NCBI GenBank assembly: GCA_026994125.1 | Contig: JALWRJ010000056.1 | Coordinates: 1 to 8,903 of the forward strand | Source: Cyclobacteriaceae bacterium | Lineage (GTDB): Bacteria > Bacteroidota > Bacteroidia > Cytophagales > Cyclobacteriaceae | Length of the DNA stretch: 8,903 nt | Reading direction: 5' to 3' | In this document: positions 1 to 7,062 of the stretch, piece by piece | Position numbering within the stretch: the first letter of the stretch is position 1 | Layout: each line of letters opens with the position of its first letter | Translations under genes and position numbers: made by a program | The notes under the pieces: model-generated | What the model saw: only the letters and a program-made list of their open reading frames with translations | Database searches by the model: none | What the model was told of the DNA's origin: nothing

Positions 1-444
1 TATTTCATAACTATGGGTGGCAGATTTGTTCCATTGCCCTTGGTGCATACCCCGTATTTTATCGGGCAAGTTGCGCATAAGCATAATAATTTCGGCTATG
101 GCAAGCTCTACCACCGAGCGCGTATTGCTGTAAGGAGCATTAAAAACAGCTATGCCTCGCTTGGTGGCTTCTTCCAGATTAATTTGGTTAGTGCCTATGC
201 AAAAAGCACCAATGGCCATTAAACGATTGGCATGTTCCAGTACTTTTTTAGTAATGTTTGTTTTAGAGCGTATGCCTAAAATAGAAACATTTTTTATGCG
301 TTCACATAGCTCCGTTTCGTCTAAGCTCGTGGCGATAAGTTCCACATCAAAGCCGCCTTCGGTAAGTGCTTTTTTTGCATTCTCATGAATACCTTCGAGT
401 AATAATATTTTAATCTTGTTTTTGGGGTAGGATAACTTTTTCAT
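1..444 (-). CDS. serA: D-3-phosphoglycerate dehydrogenase, N-terminal part (runs off the left edge)
   Basis: The enzyme oxidises 3-phosphoglycerate to 3-phosphohydroxypyruvate with NAD+, the first committed step of cytosolic serine biosynthesis. The 148 visible codons read without interruption and closely follow the E. coli-type SerA N-terminus: a leader with NKIKILLLEGIH at residues 9-20, GIRSKT at 57-62 (the substrate-binding Arg region), AIGAFCIGTNQINL at 77-90, FNAPYSNTRS at 101-110 and NKSATHSYE at 139-147. The nucleotide-binding GxGxxG region and any C-terminal ACT domain lie beyond the window. I chose the ATG at 442-444 because it gives the leader expected for the family and the next in-frame Met is deep inside the domain. 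This start lies inside the 3' end of serB, giving a 35-nt overlap in a different frame and suggesting translational coupling. The family assignment is strong; full length and ACT domain are inferred. Confidence 0.93.
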   Translation of the reverse strand, partial: MKKLSYPKNKIKILLLEGIHENAKKALTEGGFDVELIATSLDETELCERIKNVSILGIRSKTNITKKVLEHANRLMAIGAFCIGTNQINLEEATKRGIAVFNAPYSNTRSVVELAIAEIIMLMRNLPDKIRGMHQGQWNKSATHSYEI

Positions 445-1102
445 TAGAAATAAAGTTTAAAAAATCGTTAAAATTGGCGGCTACACAATCGGCATATTTG
501 GTTACCGAAGGCCTGTGGATGTTTTCGGTATAGGCTACAAAGTAATCTGCATAACCTGCTTTTTTTATTTCGTAATCGGTGTAACCATCGCCAATTACCA
601 CTACCGGTTTGGGTAATTGTAATTGCTTCACCAGCAAAGGCTTACCCCCGTCCATACTAAGTGGGTTGTGGGGGTCAAATCCTGTTATGTTGTTGTTTTT
701 CCAGGTAAAATTATTGGCAAATACTTGCCGGGAGCTAATGCCATACTCGGCTACCACGGGCACTATAAAGTCTTTAAAACCACTGCTTACGATATAAATT
801 TGATGTTGGTGTTCTAAGAAAAAATGACGGTTTGCTTTAATACTTTTTGATACATTCTTTTTTAGTATTTCTACCAGGCTGTATAATTGGGTTCGGGTGC
901 AGGTAAGCAACTCCATACGTTGCTTTAGCGATTCGCGAAACGAAAGTTTACCGGCCATGCCCAACTCCGTAATTGCTGCAATTTCTTTAGTTTTTTTCTC
1001 TTTGTCAGAGCCGGTTAACACCAAACCCGCCAGTACATCCAGTGCTTCGGTTGAGGTAAAAGTACTATCGAAATCAAAAATAAATTGAGCAGTGCCGGGC
1101 AT
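410..1102 (-). CDS. serB: Phosphoserine phosphatase, HAD family
   Basis: The product (230 aa) is predicted to hydrolyse phosphoserine to serine and phosphate, the last step of the serine pathway, in the cytosol. The HAD motifs are all present: motif I FDFDST with nucleophile D10 and acid/base D12, motif II VSSG at residues 105-108, a lysine of motif III at K154 or K159, and motif IV GDGYTD at 171-176. A helical cap fits between motif I and motif II (about residues 20-90), and the length is normal for single-domain SerB proteins. There is no signal peptide. It is the first gene of a serB-serA pair, which supports the substrate assignment over a generic HAD-IB phosphatase. A Bacteroidota promoter lies about 45 nt upstream. 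The start ATG puts the DxDxT motif at the usual distance from the N-terminus. Confidence 0.88.
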   Translation of the reverse strand: MPGTAQFIFDFDSTFTSTEALDVLAGLVLTGSDKEKKTKEIAAITELGMAGKLSFRESLKQRMELLTCTRTQLYSLVEILKKNVSKSIKANRHFFLEHQHQIYIVSSGFKDFIVPVVAEYGISSRQVFANNFTWKNNNITGFDPHNPLSMDGGKPLLVKQLQLPKPVVVIGDGYTDYEIKKAGYADYFVAYTENIHRPSVTKYADCVAANFNDFLNFISNEKVILPQKQD

Positions 1103-1145
1103 AAAAAATGCAAATATTATATGGCTAATAGTTAATTTAAGCGAA

Positions 1146-1175
1146 CAAAATTAGAGAGTGGAATGTGAAAAGCAA
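1146..1175 (-). promoter_or_regulatory. Candidate Bacteroidota promoter for serB-serA
   Basis: On the minus strand a TTG (complement of 1173-1175) is followed after 19 nt by TAATTTTG (complement of 1146-1153), a perfect match to the Bacteroidota -33/-7 pattern TTG-N17-23-TAnnTTTG. Initiation a few bases downstream would leave a leader of about 35-40 nt before the serB ATG. The site lies wholly in the 93-nt gap after the preceding gene, so serBA probably has its own transcript. The motif match is seen; activity is inferred. Confidence 0.6.
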
Positions 1176-1195
1176 TTTTTATTTCACTTAAAATA

Positions 1196-1936
1196 TTAAT
1201 TATTTTCAGCAGGGGTGTAAGTGTTGTAACAATCTCTAATTTTAACCAAAAACTCATAATCACTGGCATGTGCCACAAAGTAATCGGTTAAGCCACAGTA
1301 TGCTTTAAAAGCTTCTAATTCCTGGCCCGTATAGCCGGTAAGTTCCCACACAATATCCGATTCGTAGCGTTTGGCAACCCATTGCTTTACTTCTTCTTGT
1401 TTTAGTATCTCTTCGAGTTTTCTTTTTTGTTTACCTTCTTTGCTTAGCCAGTTGTATAGTAAGCTTACCGGGTTTAGCAGGGTGGCTTTTACCTCTTTTT
1501 GTTGGCCTTGGTAGCCAAAACTAAACAGAGCCGGTTGAGGTGTGGGCCTAAACAAATACTCGGCTCGTGGCTCTTCTTTGGCTATAATATCTACATTTTG
1601 TAAGCCTACTGTTACGGTTTGTAGTGTAATGGTAAAATAATTACTTTGAGCCAGGTCGGCAGGTTTTAGCTTAAAATAATAGGTTTTGTAGCCTACTGCC
1701 GATATCCTTAGCAAGTGCGAGGTATGCATTTGTATCGAAAAAAAACCACCGGCATCGGTAACGGCCAGGTCGTTGGTTTGTGTGTTTAAAATATGTACAC
1801 CTTCGATGGGTGTTTTAGCCGGAGAAATGATTTCGCCCGAAAGTAGCAGGTAACCCGATTCAGCCGGTTGTGCAGCCAAAAAGGTGTAGGCTAGCAGGTA
1901 CAAGTGAAAAGATAAGATTACTTTTTTAGGCGGCAT
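1196..1936 (-). CDS. Secreted protein with carboxypeptidase-like regulatory domain
   Basis: This is a 246-aa exported protein of unknown function. It begins with a signal peptide (PKK, then a hydrophobic stretch to about residue 21, with likely cleavage near the AAQ at 21-23). Residues about 30-110 form a CarboxypepD_reg-like beta-sandwich: a G-E-I start at 34-36, PIEGVHI at 43-49, T-D-AGGFFSI around 60-68 and the ISAVGYKT block at 78-85. This domain is common at the N-termini of Bacteroidota outer-membrane and secreted proteins. The rest is not a catalytic domain I recognise: a Lys/Glu-rich probable helix at about 165-190 follows NPVSLLYNWLSKEGK, and then a conserved-looking tail follows with ELTGYTGQELEAF, YCGL and a final cysteine in IRDCYN. 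This arrangement resembles an uncharacterised Bacteroidota family. There is no TonB-dependent receptor barrel, so it is not a SusC fragment of normal length. It is divergent from the serine hydrolase gene, with 68 nt between the starts. Confidence 0.75.
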   Translation of the reverse strand: MPPKKVILSFHLYLLAYTFLAAQPAESGYLLLSGEIISPAKTPIEGVHILNTQTNDLAVTDAGGFFSIQMHTSHLLRISAVGYKTYYFKLKPADLAQSNYFTITLQTVTVGLQNVDIIAKEEPRAEYLFRPTPQPALFSFGYQGQQKEVKATLLNPVSLLYNWLSKEGKQKRKLEEILKQEEVKQWVAKRYESDIVWELTGYTGQELEAFKAYCGLTDYFVAHASDYEFLVKIRDCYNTYTPAENN

Positions 1937-1992
1937 TTAGTTTGTTAGGTTGCACTTGTTGCTATCAACGAACAAATCAGTAAAAAAGTTTG

Positions 1993-2004
1993 TATTTTAG
2001 TTGT
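1993..2004 (+). promoter_or_regulatory. 12-mer shared with the response-regulator leader
   Basis: TATTTTAGTTGT lies immediately before the ATG of the serine hydrolase gene and also occurs exactly in the leader of the NtrC-type regulator (complement of 6405-6416). Its first eight bases are one mismatch from the Bacteroidota -7 box TAnnTTTG, but no TTG is found at the right distance upstream. A promoter use would produce a nearly leaderless mRNA. The sequence identity is seen; function is unknown. Confidence 0.25.
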
Positions 2005-3084
2005 ATGAAAACGGTTGTTTTTGTTGGGTGTTATCTTATTCCTTTGCTTATGCTTGGCCAGGGCAACGACCCTACTTTTGCGTTAACCAAAGGCGACCAA
2101 ATTGAAGACTTAATGCTAAGGTACAACGAGTTGGGCGAATTTAATGGTTCTATTTTAATTATTGAGCATGGTAAGCTTATTTATGAAAACACCCTTGGCT
2201 TTTCCGATTTCGAGCAGCATGAACCCCTCGATGCTTATACCCCTTTTTACCTGGCTTCTATTGCTAAACCATTTACGGCTTTGGGCATTTTAATGATGGT
2301 TGAAGAGGGTAAAATTGCGCTTGATGATAAGCTGCAGCGTTTTTTTCCGGTTTTACCGGCTAATTATCAATCCATTACCATCCATCAGTTATTAACACAC
2401 ACTTCGGGAGTTAAAGATTATTTTAAAATGAAAGAACTGCCCAGAGGGCTCACTAATATGCAGGTTATTAATTGGTTGATGGCTACCCCAACACTCGATT
2501 TTGCCCCCGGAACTAAATACAGGTATTCTAATTCGGGATATGTTTTGCTAGCTATGGTTTTGCAGGTGGCTTCGGGGCAGTTGTACGAAGATTTTATGCA
2601 AGAGCGTATATTTAATCCCTTACAGATGGAACACAGCTTTGTACTTACCGAGCGTAATACATTACCGGGTGTAATTGCCAAGGGTTATACGGCCAAATTA
2701 AAACCCGATGAGTACACCTTGCACACGTATGGCGATGGAGGTGTGTTTTCTACAGCCAATGACTTGGCCAAATGGAGCCGGGCTTTAACTACTTATTCGC
2801 TTGTTTCGGCCGAGCTTATGCAGCAGGCATACACACCGGTGCAGTTGGCCAATGGGCAGGTGCATCGGTATGGCTATGGTTGGGATATTGGCAATAACCT
2901 GGAAGGTAAATTGGTGTTTCATACCGGTGGTTTGGCGGGTTATCGAACCTATATCGAGCGACAACTGGCCACCGGCAATGTGCTTATCTTGCTTACCAAT
3001 ACCAGCAACCCACATATTTTAGAAATTCGTAACAAGCTGGTTAAAATATTGGATGGGCGCCCTTATACCATGCCCGAAGATTAG
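2005..3084 (+). CDS. Secreted serine hydrolase, beta-lactamase/PBP class C-like
   Basis: A 359-aa protein of the beta-lactamase (Pfam PF00144-type) superfamily, whose members include class C beta-lactamases, DD-peptidases and esterases. The catalytic motifs are intact: SxxK as SIAK at residues 85-88 with nucleophile S85, YxN as YSN at 174-176, and HTGG at 306-309 in place of KTG. The block LLTHTSGV at 129-136 is also typical of the family. An N-terminal signal peptide (MKT, then a hydrophobic stretch to about residue 18) directs it to the periplasm or outside. I start it at the ATG at 2005; an in-frame TTG five codons earlier lengthens the N-terminus ahead of the natural MKT signal-peptide start. 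It is convergent with the kinase gene, with a 14-nt gap. The HTG rather than KTG motif fits esterase/peptidase-like members at least as well as a true beta-lactamase, so antibiotic resistance should not be assumed. Substrate is unknown. Confidence 0.9.
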   Translation: MKTVVFVGCYLIPLLMLGQGNDPTFALTKGDQIEDLMLRYNELGEFNGSILIIEHGKLIYENTLGFSDFEQHEPLDAYTPFYLASIAKPFTALGILMMVEEGKIALDDKLQRFFPVLPANYQSITIHQLLTHTSGVKDYFKMKELPRGLTNMQVINWLMATPTLDFAPGTKYRYSNSGYVLLAMVLQVASGQLYEDFMQERIFNPLQMEHSFVLTERNTLPGVIAKGYTAKLKPDEYTLHTYGDGGVFSTANDLAKWSRALTTYSLVSAELMQQAYTPVQLANGQVHRYGYGWDIGNNLEGKLVFHTGGLAGYRTYIERQLATGNVLILLTNTSNPHILEIRNKLVKILDGRPYTMPED

Positions 3085-3098
3085 TTGCCGTTTGCCAA

Positions 3099-5012
3099 TT
3101 ATTGATTTACCTCTTTTTTAAGTGATTCCATAGCTGCCTGGCACCCCTGTATAAAGGTAGTTACCCGTTCGGCCAGCGTATCGGTATGTTGCTGCGATCT
3201 TCCATCGGTTTCCAGGCTTTGCACCAAAGGTATAAGTTTAGTTATACCCAGCAGGGAAAGGTTAGGTTTTATTTTATGGGCTAAATCGCCTGTTTTAACC
3301 CAGTCTTTTTGGTCGCAAGCCTGCTGCATGCCTGCCAGCAAAGGTGGGGTTTGCTCTAAAAAGGCAGTTATAATTTCGTTTACAAATTCCATGTTGCCAT
3401 CCGATATGGTTTTTAGGTGCTCTAAATTAGCCTGAGGGGTATCAGTAACACTTGCACTTGCTTTGCTGGCAACAGGTGTATAGTATTTTTGAATTACGTT
3501 GTAAAGTTCATCGGGGATAAACGGTTTTGATATATAATCGTTCATGCCAATGTCAAGGTAATCCTCTTTTTCGCCCTTAATGGCATTGGCGGTAAAGGCA
3601 ATAATAGGTACTTCGTTTTTTGGAGAAGTAAAACTTTTACGTATCATTTGAGTGGCTTCCAGGCCATCCATTACCGGCATATGCACATCCATTAAAACAA
3701 TGTTGTAGTTTTTTTTACGAAGCATTTCCAGGGCAATTTCGCCATTTACTGCTTCATCGCAAATGCAACCCCATTTTTTTAAAATAGTAGAGGCGTACAG
3801 CCGGTTAATGTCGTTGTCTTCTACCAACAGCACGCGCAACCCGGCAAAACTTTTTTTATTTTTTTTCTTCGGCCCGGTGTTAACTTCGTGGCTTTTATGA
3901 ATCAGGTCGCTTTCGGTACCAATGGCATATGGAATACTAAAGAAAAAACTTGTGCCTTGGTTTACTTTACTTTCTACCCGAATAGAGCCGCCTTGCAGTT
4001 CAACCAATTGTTTGGTGATGGCCAATCCCAGCCCGGTGCCTCCGTATTTGCGGGTAATGCTCTCATCAGCTTGTTTAAAGGTTTCAAAAATATGTTCTAT
4101 TTTTTGGGCACTTATGCCAATACCGGTGTCGTGTACCTCAAAATTTACCATAGCCATTTTTTTATTTTGCTTTTGAAACGATAGCTTAATGGTTATGCCG
4201 CCCTGGTTAGTAAATTTTATAGCGTTGTTTACCAGGTTTATGAGTATTTGGCTAAGGCGTACCGGATCGCCCAGCAGTACCATTTTATTTTTGGTAGCCG
4301 GTTGGTAGTTTATGGTTAGGTTTTTTTCGGTGGCTTGTAGTTCTAACGAATTTATAACCGATTCTACCTGGTAATCTATATCGAACCCAATTTTTTCTAA
4401 GGCCACTTTGCCCGATTCAATAACAGAGTAATCCAGTATGTCGTTTATAATTACTTTTAGGTTATCGGCCGAGTGTTTTATTGCATTTAGGTATTTACCT
4501 TGTTCTTTCGATTGCATGGTGTTGCTTAGCAAATCTACCATTCCGGCAATGCCGTTTACTGGAGTACGTATTTCGTGGCTCATATTGGCCAAAAATTGCT
4601 CTTTGGCTTTTTGGGCTTCTATTAATTCTTGCTGGTCTTGTTTACGCCCCGAAATATCACGGCAATCTAAAATTAAGGCCTCAATATTATCTTTATGTTT
4701 TAAGTTGATGGAGTTAAACTCCAGGTATTTATAGCTTCCGTTTTGGCACAAAAATTCAAATTCGATATTTGAATTATAGGGCAGGTTTGTACTTTCTTTA
4801 AAAGCTCGTTTAAATTTTTTGAGCTGCTTAGGGTGGATATAATCGAAAAAATATTTACCGGTAAGCGATTCGTAGCCAATGGTTTTTTTTACCGATGGGT
4901 TATGGTAGGCTATGTTGGCGTTATAATCTACAATAAATATGATGTCGGAACCATCTTCTACCACGGTTTTGTAGAATTTTTCTTCGAGTAAATATTTGGT
5001 AAGGCTACTCAT
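3099..5012 (-). CDS. Soluble hybrid sensor histidine kinase (PAS-HisKA-HATPase-REC-HPt)
   Basis: A 637-aa cytosolic sensor kinase. The domains in order are: PAS/PAC at about 13-125; HisKA dimerisation domain with phosphoacceptor H146 in SHEIRTP; HATPase_c at about 245-362 with N-box N263, G1 DTGIG at 295-299 and G2 GGTGLGL at 324-330; a receiver at about 392-510 with acidic pair E398/D399, phosphoacceptor D442, T474 and K496; and a C-terminal HPt domain with H579 in LAHKIKP. No transmembrane segment or signal peptide is visible, so it should sense an internal cue through the PAS domain; the ligand is unknown. Its ATG overlaps the end of the upstream regulator gene by 8 nt, so the two are almost certainly cotranscribed and probably translationally coupled. 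With its own REC and HPt it can run the first three steps of a phosphorelay, and the regulator supplies the fourth. All phosphorylation residues are intact. The domain assignment is sure; the partner is inferred from position. Confidence 0.95.
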   Translation of the reverse strand: MSSLTKYLLEEKFYKTVVEDGSDIIFIVDYNANIAYHNPSVKKTIGYESLTGKYFFDYIHPKQLKKFKRAFKESTNLPYNSNIEFEFLCQNGSYKYLEFNSINLKHKDNIEALILDCRDISGRKQDQQELIEAQKAKEQFLANMSHEIRTPVNGIAGMVDLLSNTMQSKEQGKYLNAIKHSADNLKVIINDILDYSVIESGKVALEKIGFDIDYQVESVINSLELQATEKNLTINYQPATKNKMVLLGDPVRLSQILINLVNNAIKFTNQGGITIKLSFQKQNKKMAMVNFEVHDTGIGISAQKIEHIFETFKQADESITRKYGGTGLGLAITKQLVELQGGSIRVESKVNQGTSFFFSIPYAIGTESDLIHKSHEVNTGPKKKNKKSFAGLRVLLVEDNDINRLYASTILKKWGCICDEAVNGEIALEMLRKKNYNIVLMDVHMPVMDGLEATQMIRKSFTSPKNEVPIIAFTANAIKGEKEDYLDIGMNDYISKPFIPDELYNVIQKYYTPVASKASASVTDTPQANLEHLKTISDGNMEFVNEIITAFLEQTPPLLAGMQQACDQKDWVKTGDLAHKIKPNLSLLGITKLIPLVQSLETDGRSQQHTDTLAERVTTFIQGCQAAMESLKKEVNQ

Positions 5013-6360
5013 GTTGATTATCTTTTAGATGCCTGTAAATGGTTGATTTTCCTATATTTAGGAGCTTAGCAACCTTGAGTACATTATGGTTGTATTTTTC
5101 AAGGAAGTGGTTAATAATGCGTTGCTCGTATTCTTTCAATGTAAGTTCCTCGTAAATTAAGCTGTCTTCTTCTTTTAAGGTTTTAAACGAAATATCTTGC
5201 GGCTGAATTTCCTCACCACTGCCCATTACAGCAGCCAGTTCAACAATAGATTTAAGTTCGCGTACATTGCCTGGGTAGGGGTACGACATGAGTTTTTCTT
5301 TGGCGGCTTTGCTGAGGCGGCTGCAACTAAGTTCGTTCTCGGTACAAAAGTCTTCTAAAATTTTATTGGCAATAATAATAATGTCTTTACCACGGTCGCG
5401 CAATGGGGGCATTTCAATAGGTAAGCCCAATAAACGGTAGTATAGGTCTTCTCTAAAATTTCCAGCATTTACTTCGGCTGCCAGGTCTTTATGGGTAGCT
5501 ACAATTATGCGCGGGTTTATTTTTATTACTTCGTTGCCTCCAATGCGGCTTAGTTCTTTTTCTTGCAGTACACGAAGCAACTTGGCCTGCAAATTAATGT
5601 CCATTTCGCCAATTTCGTCTAAAAACAGCGTACCGTTATTGGCTTCCTCAAACTTACCAATGCGCCTGGTTACGGCACCTGTAAAAGCTCCTTTTTCGTA
5701 GCCAAAAAGTTCACTTTCGAGTAAATCTTTTGGAATAGCCGCTATGTTTACCGCCACAAATTTTCCCTTGTTGCGGTTCGAATTGTAATGAATTGCCTTA
5801 GCAGCCAACTCCTTACCGGTTCCGGTTTCGCCCGTAATGGATACGGTAATGTTTGTTTTAATGGCCTTGCTTAGGAGTTCAAACGTATTTTTTATAGCCG
5901 GGCTGCTGCCAATAATACTCGATTCAAAATCGTATTTTTGACTTATTTCTTTTTTTAAATGATTAATTTCCTGCACCAACGAAACATTTTTGAGGGCATT
6001 GTTTAGGCTGTTTAACAGGCGGTCTTTGGTTTCTTCGTCTTTGGTTATATAGTCGTAGGCACCTTGTTTTAGCAGGTTTACCGCAGTTGAAATGTTTTCC
6101 TGCCCCGAAATAATGATTACATGAATACCCGGGTCGGCTGCTTTTATTTGTTTTAGAATTTCTTCGCCTGTTAAGTCGGGCAATGAGTAATCGAGGGTAA
6201 TAATTTGGGGTGATTGGTGCAACTGAGCCAGGCAGTCTTTACCGTTTTCGAAGAGTTGAACTTCAAAATCGGGGTTTAAATCGAGTACGTATTTTAAGAA
6301 TTTGCTATATACGGGGTCGTCTTCTACGGCAAATATTTTAATAGTGTTAGATTTGTGCAT
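5005..6360 (-). CDS. NtrC-family sigma-54-dependent response regulator
   Basis: A 451-aa transcription activator. The receiver domain (residues about 7-120) has the acidic triplet E13-D14-D15, phosphoacceptor D57, S85 and K107. The AAA+ domain (about 148-380) has Walker A GETGTGKE at 177-184, the sigma-54-contacting GAFTGA loop intact at 224-229, Walker [11 protein letters not shown] at 245-254 and the arginine-finger region RDRGKD at 321-326. A Fis-type helix-turn-helix (about 410-447, ending [12 protein letters not shown]) binds DNA. Phosphorylation should trigger oligomerisation and ATP-driven opening of RNA polymerase-sigma-54 complexes. The gene is first in a two-gene operon with the hybrid kinase. 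Its leader holds a 15-bp palindrome about 20 nt before the ATG and a 12-mer shared with the serine hydrolase leader. No standard promoter was found in front of it. Target genes cannot be read from this window. Confidence 0.95.
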   Translation of the reverse strand: MHKSNTIKIFAVEDDPVYSKFLKYVLDLNPDFEVQLFENGKDCLAQLHQSPQIITLDYSLPDLTGEEILKQIKAADPGIHVIIISGQENISTAVNLLKQGAYDYITKDEETKDRLLNSLNNALKNVSLVQEINHLKKEISQKYDFESSIIGSSPAIKNTFELLSKAIKTNITVSITGETGTGKELAAKAIHYNSNRNKGKFVAVNIAAIPKDLLESELFGYEKGAFTGAVTRRIGKFEEANNGTLFLDEIGEMDINLQAKLLRVLQEKELSRIGGNEVIKINPRIIVATHKDLAAEVNAGNFREDLYYRLLGLPIEMPPLRDRGKDIIIIANKILEDFCTENELSCSRLSKAAKEKLMSYPYPGNVRELKSIVELAAVMGSGEEIQPQDISFKTLKEEDSLIYEELTLKEYEQRIINHFLEKYNHNVLKVAKLLNIGKSTIYRHLKDNQHE

Positions 6361-6380
6361 AAGGTGTATGTTGGCCTGGC

Positions 6381-6395
6381 TAAAAGTTACTTTTA
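6381..6395. promoter_or_regulatory. Palindromic operator-like site before the response-regulator gene
   Basis: TAAAAGT-t-ACTTTTA is a perfect inverted repeat of 7-bp arms around one base, 20 nt upstream of the regulator's ATG. Its size and place suit a dimeric transcription factor site, possibly autoregulation by the Fis-type helix-turn-helix of the adjacent gene. The symmetry is seen; binding is a guess, and AT-rich palindromes of this size also arise by chance. Confidence 0.3.
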
Positions 6396-6404
6396 CTGGT
6401 TTTC

Positions 6405-6416
6405 ACAACTAAAATA
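6405..6416 (-). promoter_or_regulatory. Second copy of the 12-mer shared with the serine hydrolase leader
   Basis: Read on the minus strand this is TATTTTAGTTGT, exactly the 12-mer directly upstream of the ATG at 2005. In both places GAAAAC follows, directly here and after two extra bases at the other copy. It lies about 45 nt before the response-regulator start. It could be a degenerate -7 region (TATTTTAG), but no suitable TTG lies upstream. Function is unknown. Confidence 0.25.
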
Positions 6417-6540
6417 CTAAAAAGACTGTTTACATTGTCTAAAAATAACCGATATCTTGCCCGCAATGAAATCTTTTAATACTATGCTTAATTAATTTAA
6501 TTTTCTGCTAATTTTACAGTTCGTTTAAAGCCGTTGCAGC

Positions 6541-6568
6541 TTGGCAATTGTTTTAAATTTTACCTTCG
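6541..6568 (+). promoter_or_regulatory. Candidate Bacteroidota promoter for the TerB-like gene
   Basis: TTG at 6541-6543 is followed after 17 nt by TACCTTCG at 6561-6568, one mismatch from the TAnnTTTG -7 box. The predicted start of transcription is within about 15 nt of the ATG at 6590, giving a short leader. The rest of the 229-nt region between the divergent starts at 6360 and 6590 is AT-rich, with no RNA gene or further promoter that I recognise. Confidence 0.45.
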
Positions 6569-6589
6569 AGTTAAATCCAAAAACAAGTT

Positions 6590-7054
6590 ATGATTCAGGA
6601 ATTTGAAAACTTAGAACCACAGGAAAAAGAATTAATGATGGGCTTACCTGTATATGTGGCGGTACTTATTGCGGGTGCCGATGGCGAAATTGATAATAAA
6701 GAAGTTAGCAGAGCCATTTATTTAGCTAACGATAAAATGAAACATGCGCGCAAAGACTTAATTCCTTACTACCGTGAAGCCAACCAGGATTTTGAAGATA
6801 AATTAAAAATGCTCATTGCAAATTTGCCTAAAGATGTGAAAGAAAGGCAGGAAATTTTGGTATCGAAACTAAAGGAAGCCAATGCAGGATTTAAAAAGTT
6901 GCCTAAAAAATTTGCCATTGAGTTGTACGCAAGCCTAAAAGAAATAGCTAAGAGTATTGCCGAGGCTTCGGGGGGTGTTTTTGGGTATATGAGTATCGAT
7001 TATGAAGAATCGAAACTGATTGACTTAAAAATGATAAAGGATCCTTCGCTTTAG
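6590..7054 (+). CDS. TerB-like helical protein
   Basis: A 154-aa cytosolic, all-helical, charged protein. Residues 29-38 read GADGEIDNKE, the acidic signature of the TerB/TerB-like (tellurite-resistance B) fold, where such residues bind metal. The related second motif near the C-terminus is blurred: AEASGG at 124-129 and IDYEES at 136-141 are separated by a short FGYM insertion instead of a clean ADGxxxxxE. No signal peptide or membrane segment is seen. Free-standing TerB-like proteins are widespread and mostly of unknown role, so tellurite resistance should not be inferred, especially with no other ter genes here. It is divergent from the response regulator and convergent with the phosphodiesterase gene, with an 8-nt gap. 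The ATG chosen is the first after the candidate promoter; no Shine-Dalgarno sequence is present, as usual for Bacteroidota. Confidence 0.7.
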   Translation: MIQEFENLEPQEKELMMGLPVYVAVLIAGADGEIDNKEVSRAIYLANDKMKHARKDLIPYYREANQDFEDKLKMLIANLPKDVKERQEILVSKLKEANAGFKKLPKKFAIELYASLKEIAKSIAEASGGVFGYMSIDYEESKLIDLKMIKDPSL

Positions 7055-7062
7055 CAAACGGT

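Noticed and set aside
13..388. Plus-strand open frames over the left edge
   Set aside because: The minus strand encodes an unmistakable SerA N-terminus there.
1165..1187. GTGAAA-N11-TTTCAC inverted repeat between the secreted-protein gene and serB
   Set aside because: Only 6-bp arms in AT-rich DNA with no T-run; too weak to call a terminator or operator, although it surrounds the serB -33 box.
1956..1971. Small hairpin GTTG-ctat-CAAC in the divergent intergenic region
   Set aside because: Four clean base pairs plus a wobble are expected by chance in 68 nt.
3888..4734. Plus-strand open frames inside the kinase gene
   Set aside because: They are shadows of a well-supported minus-strand coding region with intact kinase motifs and have no recognisable protein features.
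6423..6440. AGAC-N10-GTCT symmetrical element upstream of the response regulator
   Set aside because: Four-base arms only; not distinguishable from chance.
6541..6558. Possible sigma-54 promoter upstream of the TerB-like gene (TTGGCA as the -24 element)
   Set aside because: Ten bases after the GG the sequence is AA, not the required GC of the -12 element; the region fits a TTG/TAnnTTTG promoter better.
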